Origin: Arenicola marina
Taxonomy: Eukaryota > Annelida > Polychaeta > Arenicolidae
NCBI GenBank assembly: GCA_964019135.1
Contig: OZ025248.1
Span: 55,917,670-55,981,669, forward strand
Direction of reading: 5' to 3'
Length of the DNA stretch: 64,000 nt
The notes under the pieces were generated by a model. It had not been told where the DNA came from. It was given only the letters and a program-made list of their open reading frames with translations, and ran no database searches. Below, in pieces: positions 25,801 to 37,554 of this stretch; the first letter of the stretch is position 1; the number at the start of each line of letters is the position of its first letter. The translations under genes and the position numbers were made by a program.

Positions 25801-26423
25801 ACACATGCAAGAGATCCTGAGCGACCCTGAGATACGCTTCATTCTCATGGACCCAAAGATCCAGAAGCTGTTTGAATCCCTGCGTAGAGACCCGGATGCC
25901 GCCCAAAGGTAAGTAAAACATCATGCTGTATAGATCCCCTATAACGTTTATATCACTGTGTAAATAAATCTTTGGATTTATCCACCCTGTTCGAATTCAT
26001 GTGTGTATGAAACCAATGACGCCGCTTGTGTCAATTAACGTCATTATAAGTATTCCATGTATGAATGAACTGCAGGCTGTCCACTATTGGACAGACGCTT
26101 GGGATCAAGCAATTAATTTGCCTCTTTGTATTAGATATCCAAATGCTTTCATATACATACCATAGATATTCATTAATGTTGCCAGTTAAGCAGTATGTTT
26201 TCTGTGTTTAGGGAAATGATAATTTTATTTGAGCGTTGACTCCCATCATGAGCCTTTGCGCGGGGATTCGCGGACTCGTTCCCGCCCCGTGAGCAATGCT
26301 GAGGTATTAGATTCCGGCTTTATAACGATGGTTCGTTTCAGGGAAATGGCCAAAGCTGATGATGAGCTGAGAAAGAAAGTTAAGAAGTTGATCGATGCTG
26401 GTTTACTACAAATGCAACGATGA
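22857..26423 (+). CDS. Small protein with two STI1/DP-type domains (probable co-chaperone), 310 aa, 6 exons
   Basis: Exons 22857-22869, 24169-24299, 24465-24741, 24955-25137, 25662-25908 and 26342-26423 join with matching phases to 310 codons. The N-terminus begins MAEEDIPPLEDMTDVLQ. A lysine-rich middle contains FGGMKKGFLLG. Residues about 141-205 (LSDPVFMQAVAELQTDPQAA and the following NPAMQAFLKDFCG) and the last about 70 residues (LSDPEIRFILMDPKIQKL, ending KKLIDAGLLQMQR) show the helical DP..NP pattern of STI1 domains in Hop/Sti1, Hip and SGTA. The C-terminal stretch resembles the DP2 domain of Hop. No TPR repeats are present, so it is not Hop itself. I infer cytosolic chaperone or client binding. 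The exact orthologue is not recognised. Confidence 0.85.
23327..23640 (+). repeat. Dispersed repeat in intron 1 of the STI1-domain gene, sibling of 21794-22010
   Basis: TATGGATAGGTGATACCTAAA, GAATGCGAGCGTA, CAGCTTGCCAT, and CATTGCTTAGGAA...ATTGTGACATCA...TATAACATTT...GATGTCACAACTA all match 21796-22010 in the same order. They are two copies of one element. A segment around 23440-23560 is unique to this copy. Confidence 0.7.
25262..25362 (+). repeat. 25-bp AT-rich tandem repeat
   Basis: About four units of TTGATTTAATTATGCCAATATTTAA in the intron between exons 4 and 5 of the STI1-domain gene. Confidence 0.8.
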
Positions 26424-28126
26424 CATTGACTGAGACATAACTTTTACGATTACATATCGGCTTGCTTTGATACCCTCAAGTGCCATTTTTGGCCACCGGA
26501 ATGTAATATCAATGCCATCGTTGTGGGTGGAAACGAGTGATGTCTCCCATATTCTTCAAGGTATGACGTAAATTTGGAGGCGTACGCGTTACGTTGTAGT
26601 GCGCGTTGACAGACCCTATGCTTGCTTATGTTTGAGTGCGTTATGACGGACGGAGTTTTCTCTGGCCAGTAAGTAATAGGTCTTCTTCCTGGATGGGGTG
26701 GGGGTCCCTTATTTTATAAGCAAGATACTTGTGTCATAACGTACCGTATATACCTTAGCCTGGTGTAAACCTAAGGGTGTTTAACGTTACGTGTTGGTGT
26801 GCATTGGCATACCCTATGCAGCGTGCGTTAGGAGAGAGGAATTATCTCTGGTGGGGGGGGGGGGTATTTGGGACGCAGCGGGTGAGGCGAGTACAGTATT
26901 CAGAAAACAGCACGAGTGTAAATAGGGGGGTGGGTGGGAGGGGGGAGTGGTCACCTGCATTTTACGTGCTTCAAATTGTTTTCTGTTAATAAGAAGTCTA
27001 GAAGGGGCGAATATTGTTTTAGGGTTTGATCAATGTTATCATTATCTTTCCCCTCGCTTTGACTGCCATATATAGTGAAGGATTGTTATCGAGGAATTAA
27101 CTGTGCAATGGTGTGCATGATAAAGCAATGGTATGTCATCCTGCCAGTTACAGTTGTTTCTAAGACTTGTAGTTTCTTCGGGGCATGTTCAGTATTACAT
27201 CATGCGACGGACCCGGGCCAGTCATTTCGAAGCGGCTAGCCGGCCGCAGCCGAATATTTTCCCCACATTAAAATTTGATATTTGTTGCAATAAGTCTCTT
27301 TCAAAATCACATGACAAATGTTGCAGACATAAATATTTGCATTTTATTTGCTCGTTGAGTATTACAAAATTGCTCCTTTCGCAGTATAAAACAAACGATA
27401 CAAGTGCTTCATGATGCAAGCACTCCTTGATTCTTCATTTGACCTGCATTGCGCAACAGGTCCTTCGCTCTAACTATAGTGATTCAGCACCCACGCCACG
27501 CAAACCAGCAGTCTTGTATTCTCGCCAGCAAGATCAACCACGGTTACGCCTTCAGCTTCGTACAATAATCTTTATGAACAAACATGAAGTAGTTAACAAC
27601 CCTTTATAAATATGCGAACAATATAGCAATGCGTCTCATTCATTCAAACGCCAGTTTCCTACCCAGGAATCTGACCAGAGATCTATAATTTGAATCGAAG
27701 CGGTTGTACAAATTAAGCAGTTCAAAGTACGTTGGCGTCCGCAAGATTCAAAGCGAGATATGTGTTATATAGCATTAGGTTCTATAGTGCAGACATTACG
27801 TTAGGCATATGGCCCCAGGGAAGTTTGCTTACCCCGAGTAAACTATGATTGGGAAGCTTGGAATGTAATGGTTTGTTCTTCATTAATTATTACATACCGC
27901 AGGTTTTCATGGAGTCGTGGAAAAGGCCAACGATAGCAGGGTAATTAATGGCAATGTTTCTTAATGCAGACCCGTCCGCAGTAATTGTTGCCGCATCCCC
28001 TCAGTTTTCGGACAGCGCATGTAGCCAATCTCCCTCACCACCCACCCACACACATACACTTTCATCCGGCTTTCGATGATGCTGAAATAATCTGGAATAC
28101 TACAACTCTGGAAGCACCACGAGAGT
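26424..28126. other. Convergent 3' intergenic region
   Basis: Lies between the ends of the plus-strand STI1 gene and the minus-strand Ig gene, so it must contain both 3' UTRs and cleavage sites. No strong AATAAA follows the STI1 gene closely. An AATAAA on the minus strand near 27342 could serve the Ig gene. A G tract lies at about 26851-26863. No other gene is seen. Confidence 0.4.
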
Positions 28127-31100
28127 TCAGACTAACTCCACGGAATTAAGTCTCAGTACTGCAGGGCCGCCCTGCACATGGTCATTGCTTCCCGCTGGCT
28201 GCTGTTGTTCCTTTTGGTAGGTTTCCATGTAAGCAGGTGGCATGGGGCCCAAGTCGTTGGTGTTGAAATGGACGCCCTTCTTGGCGAGGTCGAGCAAGGC
28301 CTGCTCGTAGTCCGGCGGCAGCACGTACAGGCTTTGTACGCTGCCGCTGCGTCTCAAAGCGTCCACCCCGGCGTCGCCTAGGTGATACTGCAGTTTATCC
28401 TGGGGACTGACGGACACGACGCCGGAAGTCGCCGAGGATGAGGTTGCCACGACGACGACGCTGTACCGCGGCGGCGGGTCCGAAAACTCCCGGTAGGCGT
28501 CGTCGCGACTCTGTTCTGACGTCATCAAGCTCTGCGCAGACTCCGCTGAGCGGGGTCTCCGGCATCTGTCCTTGAATAGAGCCACGCCTACGGCCACTAG
28601 TCCCACCCCGATGAGGACAAAGGCCACGATGGTGGCCACCACAGCCCCGCGATCACCCAGGAAGGTATCTGAAACCATTAACGTCATATTATATAATATT
28701 GAGCATACTTACTGGGCAGTTCACCGGGAGTCGCCAGTGCTCAGTGGCTAGTCTATTCCCGTTAGCGACGTCATAATTTTCACATCTTTTGTTACATGAA
28801 TTAACCTCCAAATTCCTTCTCTCCAAGCGCAATTGGTAGTGACGTAGGAAGCTGTGTTTGTGGGGGCGCAAGTCGACGGCGTGACTAAGATAAAAAAACT
28901 GACTGCCGCTCAGAAAACGGATGACGGGGCCAAACAAATACCCTTCCCGCTCCCACTCAGATCCGCCGCTTTAGACTAGACTACATATCAACAATAAATG
29001 ATTCAATTTAGTCAGCATTAGATTCCGTGTAGGAATACCATTCCTATCTTTGTCACCATGTGGAACGACCTCCCCTCATCTACCTTCAGTCTCAATGGGA
29101 TATGGCCATGTTCACTGTATCCGCATCAAATACTGAACCTGAGTCGGTTTATGTGAGTAATAGGATATCCGGACATAGCCTTGATCTAGCCCCAGTTCTG
29201 TGGCTGTAGACGGGCCCTGTCAGATTTTTGCCCGTCCTACAGCCACAGAACTGGGGCTAGCCTTGATCGACCTCTGTGCTCCAAGTCTGTTTTATAGCTG
29301 CGCTTAACTTGGGGGGGGGGGGGGGCTCCTGCGATAACCCTACACCCCACATGGTCCCCCTATACTGAACCCCACCACTATTTTTAGAAAGAAAACCTGA
29401 ATTAGTCATTGTGGGCATTATAGGTGCATGTGCATATTAATCAATTATAAACTTACCGGTTTCTCCCAGCTTCAATCTGAGACTGGCGCTTTCCAGTCGG
29501 CCCGGGCAGTCCATGAAACAGGTGTAGATTCCTTCAAGGTCATGTGACATCTGTTCAATGGCGACCGTGGACTGTACGGGCCGCTCATCCTGGTCACGTG
29601 ATGTGTAGAAGTACAGCGGCGGACCGTGGGCAGTGCCCACCTGACCAGACTCAGACATCCGCCGGTCCGAAGTGCGGCTCCGTGTCCACCGGAAGTGGCA
29701 TTTGGCAATTCCATCCTCATTCTTCTCACCAGGTGTCGCAGGGCTCGCGGCGAGGTCATCCGTGGCCCCGGATTCTGGCAGCATTTGGTTTTCCGTTTTC
29801 CCATTCCTGGGTTGACAGCGGATGTCGATGGCTCCACCCTCCATAACGCGGTCTGGAGAAGCGTAGATCTCCAACTCTCCTGGAAACCGACATGAAAAAA
29901 ACACAATTAACGAAACGTCATTGTGAAATACAAAGCAAAGAATCGTATGTATATCTGTACATGTATATATATGTATGACGTTTAATGGTGCGGTTTACCT
30001 GTAATTGTCTTTAATGGGTTAGTAAATTGTGGCATAGCGTAGATGCTGTTCGTAACTGTAGAAGGAATGGGTTTACTAGCCTCACGTACTCTACATCCAA
30101 ATAACTTTTTTCAAGATTTATTGGAGATTTAAGTGTAACCCTCGGGCGTACGTACTACGCTACTTAACTCTAAGATGGGACGGCTTTAACTAAAGCACCA
30201 TCGCATGGAGAACTTTGGGAGGTGGAGACGAAAAAGAGGGCGTAAGTGAGTCAGAATTCCGGGTGACCTAGAACATAATTAACGGTTCATTTTATTTGTT
30301 AATTCCGACGAAATGGTTGGGCGTGGGGGTCGACACGGTAGCTCGGTGGCTTATAACGGTCACATTAAGTGCCCTGGCCACCTGAGAGCTTAACGGCACG
30401 TGGATCGATGGTTCGAGCCGCGCTGTCGCCATGCCGCAGGACTCGGTCGGCATACCGTTCATGATATAGCTACTGGGAAGTACTTGTGGGCGGGTGACGC
30501 TGAGCTCAGAACACTATATGGGCTTCCCCAAGGTAGCGTTGGATCAGGGTGGTTATTATTACAACCTCGGCCTTGTCATAAGTCAGACACGCGGAAGTTG
30601 GTGTGAGTACATCTGCTTCGCCTGGGCGCGCTGAGGAGCATGAACACTATAGCTAAGGTAGGGACTGTCGAGAAATGAAAGGATGGATCAATTCTTGCTT
30701 CTTCCTTGACCTATAGTCGGTCACGCCGTGATGTCGGAGGTGTGACGATGGGGATTCACGCGAAAGGCTTCGCTTGGCTGCGTGGGTAGATTGCCTAACA
30801 CAGAGCCTACCCATGAGCCAGAGTTTTTTTATGCTTTCACAACCACAGGACGGCCCCGCCAAGTGGGGGTGCATGACATCAGTGTGTCATGCGGTTGGCC
30901 CACGTGCGCTCCATTCATGGGAACTCTGCAGTCAAATAAACGGTAGGGAGGAAACCACATATAATATAATTCGACGCAAGTTTGGGTTTAAACATTTATT
31001 TAACGAGGATACCCCGAATAGCATAGGCTAGGAACATGGGGCTTCCTCAAAAAAATTAAAAGCAATATGTTACAATGTAAAACAAAATATGCAATAGTAC

Positions 31101-32699
31101 AATGGTACAATGGCGAGGCAAGTTTGATCACATATAACGGTACATGAAAAGAGACCGGAAGAGGGAAGAGGGGTAGACTTAAAGGCTTACTCCAGACAGA
31201 TTATTGATATCTGAAACGATGAGTAGATGCAACAAATGTAGATATGGCGTCAATAATAAAAGAGTTTTCGACGCAAGTTTCATGCCCTCCATCTGCCTCT
31301 GTCAAGAGAACTACACGTCCTTAAATTCAGACCAAGGTCGACGCGGTATTTGCGCCTATACGGCCACTAAAAGCTTAAGCCGCTCTGGTTGAGTCAACCA
31401 CAACGGCAAATGGTACGTGTCAAACACCACGGCGCACATCGCCGACACCCCCGGCGGTAGGTTTCCCGGTCGAGGGGGCGTACGTCACACAAACGCGGTC
31501 GTTTCTCTGTCAACAGCAGGTTTTTCACTGTCAACATGCCATCCGGACACCTATTCCGGGCGATGACGTCAGAAGGACCAGTGTCCCTACGAGTGAGACA
31601 GTCCGGGAGGGACACAGGGGTGGGGGCGGGACATATGTCGGTTTGGCAGGCTATCAAATGATCCGTCCACTCCGCTGTAAGACGCATAGCGAGGTCGCCT
31701 GGCGGGGACAATAAATAGCCCACAGGTAGTCTCCACCAGTAAACAGGGTCATCAGTGTTTTATCAGATCCACAACAACACCAATTAAGGAGTCCTGAAGC
31801 GCCAGTAAACACTGTTCTTGACCCAGATCCACCACAGATATAAACAGTAATAATATTATTATCAACTAATTATTGTTTGAACATTGTTTTACCATTAATA
31901 TTTATGTTGTCTGCGCATGTTCATGCATTGGGTATAACAGTGGAGTAGACAGTCCATTGAGTATAGCAGTAGCGTAGACAGTCCATTGGGTATAACAGTG
32001 GAGTAGACAGTTCATGTATTGGGTATAACAATGGCATGGGCTGTCCATAGATTGGGTATAACAATGGAATGGGCTGTCCATAGATTGGTTATAACAGTGG
32101 AGTAGACAGTCCATAGATTGGTTATAACAGTGGAGTAGACAGTCCATGTATTGGGTATAACAATGGAATGGGATGTCCATGTATTGGGTATAACAGCGAA
32201 ATGGGATGTCCATGTATTGGGCATAGACATGGAATATGATGTCCATGTATTGGGTAAACAATGGAGTAGAAAGTCCATAGATTGGGAATAACAGTGACAT
32301 GGGATGTCAATGTATTTGGTATAAGAGTGAAACGGGATGTCCATGTATTGGGTATAACAGTGAAATGGGATGTCCATTTAATGGGTATAACAGTGGAATG
32401 GGATGTCCATATAATGAGTATAACAGTGGAATGGTATGTCCATATGATGGGCATAACAGTGGAATGTATAATCAATAGGATTGCCGGAATAGCCTTTTCA
32501 TGTATTGGTTAAAACAGTAGATGATGACAGTGACACGGGCACTTTAGTCATGTTCTCAATATACATGGTCTTAATTTATCAGAAGTAAAGTTAAAGTGCA
32601 AGTAAAAACTATTATGAAGTATATGAACTTACCTTTTACGGTGAGGCAGATCAAAGACACTGCTAACAAGATGTTAAACATGTTGAATATGTACTCCAT
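28127..32699 (-). CDS. Single-pass membrane protein with one Ig-like domain and three PPxY motifs, 343 aa
   Basis: Three coding exons on the minus strand, all joined in phase 1: 32633-32699 (signal peptide, residues 1-22, hydrophobic ILLAVSLICLTV), 29457-29879 (Ig-like domain, 23-163, with DIRCQP and GIYTCFMDC cysteines), and 28127-28668 (membrane segment and tail). The symmetrical phase-1 Ig exon is standard for the superfamily. Membrane segment about 171-195 (ATIVAFVLIGVGLVAVGVAL) followed by KDRCRRPR as stop-transfer. The tail carries PPPRY (228-232), PPDY (281-284) and PPAY (307-310), the motif bound by WW domains such as those of NEDD4-type ubiquitin ligases. It ends VELV, which could fit a class III PDZ ligand. 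Function inferred: cell-surface receptor or adhesion protein with ligase-controlled turnover. Further exons in the 2.7-kb first intron cannot be excluded. Confidence 0.82.
29186..29260. mobile_element. Near-perfect hairpin element with flanking direct repeats
   Basis: CTAGCCCCAGTTCTGTGGCT and its continuation fold onto the right arm over about 30 bp with one bulged base. They leave a loop around CCTGTCAGATTTTT. CCTTGATC occurs immediately on each side (29179-29186 and 29261-29268), consistent with a 7-8 bp target-site duplication. It lies in the intron between the Ig and membrane exons. It is a very short foldback MITE. Confidence 0.8.
30325..30610 (+). repeat. tRNA-derived SINE with A- and B-box-like promoter
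   Basis: CGGTAGCTCGGTGGC resembles the RNA polymerase III A box, and GGTTCGAGCCG about 65 bases later resembles the B box, as in a tRNA head. The sequence between is too long and unpaired for a working tRNA. The B-box region matches the window start. The 3' end is approximate. Confidence 0.6.
31394..31723 (-). other. Unassigned cysteine-rich open frame in a GC-rich patch
   Basis: A 109-codon minus-strand frame with many cysteines (for example RRGCRRCAPWC) lies in the first intron of the Ig gene. It has no visible family, and suitable splice sites were not confirmed. The same patch holds a full CRE palindrome TGACGTCA near 31563. It could therefore be a regulatory island rather than coding. 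I see no decisive evidence either way. Confidence 0.2.
31919..32516 (+). repeat. 33-bp minisatellite, about 18 copies
   Basis: Units of GTCCATGTATTGGGTATAAC + AGTGGAATGGGAT with substitutions and some shortened units. Because 33 is a multiple of three, frames stay open on both strands. The array ends 117 bp from the signal-peptide exon of the Ig gene, inside its first intron. Confidence 0.9.
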
Positions 32700-33226
32700 T
32701 GTCTCACTTTTTGTACTACTAATCGTCGATGTTTGCTGTTTATCCTTTGCAACACAACACGAGAATCACACGCTCGCAGAGTTTTCCCTGGTTCAGCCAC
32801 ACCTGCTGCTGTATCACCATTTAGGCTCCTGTCAGAGGCATGTTAAGTCGCCAACTGGTGCGGAAGCTTCTGATGTTAACAGACTAATCGCATCTGCTGT
32901 GGCCGCAAAGGTTACTTAGAACTGGATAAGCCCGTCCCTACGTTGTAATCGTTTACGCCTTTACCGCAATGCACGCAACTGACTCGTTTGCAGGAAATAC
33001 TTACACTCATATATAGGAGGAAAGCGCGGGGTGGTGGTGGAGGGGAGGCGGAGGAGGGGGGGGGGGTGCGATCACCTTCTAGGACGCCTCCAGCGGCAAT
33101 GGGCCAAAACCACAGTCGAGTGAGTCATTTCCGGTTCAGCGGCCTCGAACGCGCACACACGCTTGACTGCGGTTTTGTCTGTGTTGGCTGTGCATGTGGG
33201 TTTCCCCGCCCCCCACCCCCCTCCCG

Positions 33227-33261
<35 letters not shown>

Positions 33262-34125
33262 TCGGTGGCGGCTGCGGAGGAGTGGAGGAGGAGTGGGATG
33301 TGTGTGGTGAGGGACGGGTTGACGGAGGCCGAACAGGATGCGTCCTATCACGCCGAGGTACGCGCACATTATCGCGGAGTCATTGGGTGTGGACGCTGAA
33401 CAGGGCGGCCCCGCCAGACTCTCGGACTGACTTGCGATCGCCGCGTCACGCAACATGGCTTCGTTGCCAGGTTACCTTTGACGTTGTCTTGGTTTTTGAA
33501 CAGACCACCCCGTAGATAGCGTGGGCGATAACTACAAACAAAATAATAAAAAAAAAACATACGTTTAAAGGAGATTACTTGATAGATCTAGGCTTGGTGT
33601 TGGGTCTTCACACGTGTAGTGTTGCTAGAAAAAGTTTCTAGAAAAGAAACCGGAGTTAAAAGTGTATGGACGTCGTTGACATCGTCGGAACCACGTCTGA
33701 ACCTGGTGTTACCTAGCAAGGATGGTGGTATAGGAGAAGGAGCCTAATAGAGTGCACTGTGACCTCATGGTGTTGTATGGGGCGTCAGATTTGAGTCGCG
33801 TTCAATATCGATTGACCTCAAATAGGCGAACCAATTCACTTGTGGCCCATTTTGACAAGAGATACCATTTTGTGGGAAGCGATAAATAAGCAGTAAACGG
33901 GGTTATCTGGTGCTTCATTAGAATTTACCTATTCTGTTCTGGGTCCCTTTATCGTCTTTCCTCACACGGGGTACTCGTTGGTGGCTGCTACCCCCGGGAT
34001 ATATGTTGCACTTTACGTACAGCTTTAAGCGCCCTTCTCAAACCAGCGACGATGTGAGGGATCCCCGGGGAGAGATTCAGAATAGGGAGACAGGTGTCAA
34101 GGTTGTTAAGGGTGGTTCTAGTAAA
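32700..34125. other. Upstream region of the Ig gene, with a (TC)n microsatellite
   Basis: No supported exon. (TC)n runs at 33231-33259. A G-rich patch lies near 33029-33070. The Ig gene promoter should lie in the first part of this span, but no core motif is convincing. Confidence 0.35.
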
Positions 34126-34275
34126 ACTCTTTCCCAGACAATTTCCCGCCGGACAATTCCCCGCTAGGACAAGTCCCCCCCCCCCCCCGGACACCCCCCC
34201 CCCCCCTCCGACAATCTCCCCAAAGGGAGAAGCCCCCCCCCCCCCCTTCTCCCCCAGACAATCCCCACCGGTCAA
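34126..34275 (-). repeat. Short C-rich tandem repeat, inverted partner of 35030-35275
   Basis: Degenerate units such as CCGGACAATTCCCCGC and CCCAGACAATTTCCC separated by C tracts. The reverse complement (GGGAATTGTCCGG) is the unit of the array at 35030. The two arrays form an inverted pair about 0.75 kb apart. Confidence 0.7.
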
Positions 34276-35029
34276 AAACCCCAACTCAGGACAACCAACA
34301 GTGTGTTGAGCGTGTGAAGTAGCGTGGCGCTGTTTGTTCTATATCCAGTTAGGTTGCATTGTAGATGCGCACGTTTTATATTTTTTTTTCATATACACTG
34401 AGGAATGCTGTCTCAACAAGCTCACAATAATCCCTGGGCCTCCATAGCCTTAGGCTGATGGGTACTGGCGTTACAGTTAACTGGTGTAACATGCATCGAT
34501 GGCTCGGACGTATTACTGAGCGGGCCCCTGCAGATCTCAACGGGGGAGAGGTGCGGCGGGGGGCGAGCGGGGCCAGGGGTGTTCGCTGCGTAAATACAGC
34601 AGGAAGATAAATGGTGCAATATTTCGAATCTGTATTAAAATCAGTCAAAACTTAATAACGGGGATGGAGGATGGAGGGGGATCTGGTCCCTTTGTGGGTG
34701 TGTGTTTCCAGGGGGTGGCTATCGTCCGGGGCAAGTGCTCGGAGGGAATGGTCTAGGATGAGACCAAAGGATTTACAGGGGGCAATTATTTAGGGATTCA
34801 AGCTATAGACATGGGGAACAAGATGCAAACGTTGCTGATTTACGAGGAATAATTAATGTATTGTGCATTATTAAACAGGCAGCCATCCATAAATGTATTA
34901 ACTTGAGCTTCTATTGTTTTATTGTTTGGTTAAAATCGTTTATTGTTCGGGCAGACGACATTGTTTGGCCTTACTGCTCATTCCATGTTTATGTGTGTAA
35001 CTTGAGTACGAACAAAGATATCTATTGCC
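34276..35029. other. Spacer between inverted arrays, nothing recognised
   Basis: No gene-like frame with splice support. Local G-rich runs only. Confidence 0.35.
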
Positions 35030-35275
35030 TCAGAGGGGAATTGTCTGGGGTGGGGGTGGAGGGGGGGGCCTGGGTGGCAATTGCCCGGAGGGAGTTGTCA
35101 TGGGAGGGAATTGTCCGGGGGGGGGGAAGGGTTGTCGCGGGTGGGGGGTATTCCGGGGGGAATGGTCTCGGGGGGAAATTGTCCCAGGAAAAATTGTCCA
35201 GGGGGTATAGACGGGGAGGAATAGTCGGGGAGGAGTTGTCTAGGGGAAGGTGTCGGGGGGGGGGGGGCGAGTTGT
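35030..35275 (+). repeat. G-rich tandem repeat GGGAATTGTCC
   Basis: About ten degenerate units of GGGGGAATTGTCCGG, with AATTGCCC, GAGTTGTC and AATGGTCTC variants. Confidence 0.75.
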
Positions 35276-35383
35276 CCCCCCATGCACTCTCCTCGCCAAG
35301 AGTCCACGTGGGAAGACATGACAACAGATTGAGTGATATTTATGATGCCGGAATTTACATCCGGCTTAGTTTTTGAACTGAAG

Positions 35384-35640
35384 TTCCAGACAGTTGGTTG
35401 ACGCCGATATTGGTCTGACGTGGGTAAATAGCGACACGCGACACAGGCATATTTTTAAAAACATCGTCATTCGACATTGACCCCGAAATTCAGATTGTGA
35501 GGATCTGAAAAAGTGACATGGACACAGATTTTTGAAAAAAACGACACCGAATTTAGCCAAAAAAGTGACACGGAACGCCGTGAAAAGTCGACATTCGACA
35601 CTGAGAATTTGCGGAAATCGACACTGGACACTAGACCCCG
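35384..35640 (-). repeat. GTGTCG-rich dispersed repeat, copy 1
   Basis: Read on the minus strand it holds GTGTCG or GTGTCGA(A)TGTCGA every 20-25 bases. It ends near GTGTCGCTATTTACCC. Copies lie at 50935-51135 and 56574-56790 in the opposite orientation. All three share blocks such as CAGTGTCGAATGTCGA, CCGTGTCGCTTTT and GTGTCGC.ATTTAC. Confidence 0.8.
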
Positions 35641-35734
35641 CCCGCCCCCCTTTCCAGATCCCCACCCATGAAGTTAACGGACTTTTTGAGCGAGGATGCC
35701 CTTTTTCAATTTCAACGCCATCTTACAAGGGCGG

Positions 35735-36006
35735 ATCTAGTGGATTGGGTAGTGGATTGGGGAGGGGGTAGCTGGGTTGCAACCCCCTCTTTGGAACTCT
35801 AGCATAGCACTGTAATAGTCTGGCTGTCCGACGAAATACATCGCATTCAGTGACCGTTTTTCAAGGTCATCTGGTGTAGAACCCCCCCCCCCCCCCCCCG
35901 CTGTTGTTGTAGAAAATAATTTCATCCCCCCGCCCGGTCGCAAGTTTTTACAGAGCAGAGCCCCCCACCCCCCCCCCCCCTTTCCAAATTCCTCGAACCG
36001 CCCTTA
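35735..36006. mobile_element. GGGCGGATCTAG-type MITE, copy A
   Basis: The left end AAGGGCGGATCTAG and the right end CGAACCGCCCTT are imperfect inverted repeats. ATCTTA occurs on both sides, possibly a target-site duplication. The interior has GGTTGCAACCCCC, ACGAAATACATCGCA, an 18-base C tract, and GGTCGCAAGTTTTTACAGAGC, all shared with copies B and C. Confidence 0.75.
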
Positions 36007-36459
36007 ATCTTAGGACCCTCCCCCCCCCCCTCCCCCCCCCCCACCTCACTCCCTCCTTATATTAATCGCTGGATGCTCAAGCTTCTTAATTGCACACATC
36101 CTAAAATGAGCCGTGCCACCATGTCGGGGGAGTAGCGGGGAGTGGGGGTGGGGGGGAGCATGTGATACGACGAATTGTGGTACTTAAACTCTCCCCCCAA
36201 ACCAAACAGCCACAAACATGGCGTCCATTTGAGGCGGCAATTTGTATTCCGAACCAATTTATTGAGGCGGGTGGGGGTGGTCAGATGATACGTCTGCAAT
36301 TCAGGGGGGCATAAAATGTGATTTGCAGAAGACATAACTCACTGCAGTGGACTTTGATTGCCATGTCTAGTATGGGTGTCAAACTGTAACTCAATTAAAA
36401 CCGTGGTGTCTAGGGTGGAGGTCAGCTGACCTTGGCCGTTTCGCTGACCTTGGGCACGG
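36007..36459. other. C-rich then ordinary intergenic sequence
   Basis: Long interrupted C runs at 36019-36045, otherwise no gene or named repeat seen. Confidence 0.35.
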
Positions 36460-36776
36460 TGGCCCAGGTCCGCCGGTCTTCTTGGCAGCAGGAGCCCAGG
36501 TCCCCCGGGTCTCCCGCGGGGCCCAGGTCCAACGGTCTCCTTGGCCGCGGGGCCCAGGTCCCCGGGTCTCCCGCGGGGCCCAGGTCCAATGGTCTCCTTG
36601 GCCGCGGGGCCCAGGTCCAACGGTCTCCTTGGCCGCGGGGCCCAGGTCCAACGGTCTCTTTGGCCGCGGGGCCCAGGTCCAACGGTCTCCTTGGCCGCGG
36701 CGCCTAGGTCCAACGGTCTCCTTGGCCGCGGGGCCCAGGTCCAACGGTCTCCCTGGCCGCGGGGCCCCGGTCCACT
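36460..36776 (+). repeat. 31-bp GC-rich minisatellite, about 10 copies
   Basis: Unit GGCCGCGGGGCCCAGGTCCA + ACGGTCTCCTT, with some units carrying CCCGGGTCTCCC instead. Units are CpG-rich. Because 31 is not a multiple of three, each frame cycles through all three phases, which explains the long overlapping open frames here. Confidence 0.9.
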
Positions 36777-37554
36777 GATCTGTCTGCGTCAATTACATGC
36801 GGTAACACGAGCTCTGGATTCGTAGATCCCGCCCGTTAAAGTAATTGGCAGTGTGCCTGGCGAGGTGTGGGTCGTTCAGCAATACTTGGAATACGGGGCT
36901 TGAAAACAACTTTTTCCAGCGAAGTTTTGTGGCGGAGCACATGGCCAGAGGCACCTAAACATTTCATGCGAAATATGGCCAACTAATTTAGACAAGCCGT
37001 AGGCCTATGCCAGCTGTTGTACGTACCCAGTCACACAACACGCTGTCCAGCGGAACCCACACTAATAGGGCTAAAGTCCTAAGACAAATATATAGACTGA
37101 CAGTACGTTGTTTTTGAACGATGTGGGAGATGGAAAGAAACTGGAGCCACTTAACATATAAAACAACATAAGAACCATAATGTTGTTTACCATAAGAACG
37201 CAACGTTATACCAAGTATTTTACAACTTGCATTTATATTAATTTACATAAAATATAGGTGTCTAGACTTGATTCATTTTTGTGGGTGTTTTTCTCTTATA
37301 TATGTCCTTTACACGCCGCCCTACTTACTGTATTTTCCTTTCCCACGGATCCATAGTGGTGCTTTGACATCAGCCTGTATATGTGCTGCTGTTATTGCTA
37401 TTCCACCCGCAGTCACACATCATCATATCAAATATGTGGTTCTTGTTTTGACTTTTATGCCGCTTTTATGACGGGAGCTGAATTCGACATCCCTATTTCA
37501 TGAAATGTAATAAAATGTGAGTGGTTTAGGCCGCTTTTGTGCACATTGTTTGGC
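36777..37554. other. Intergenic, nothing recognised
   Basis: No tandem structure, RNA gene or exon chain seen. Confidence 0.35.
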
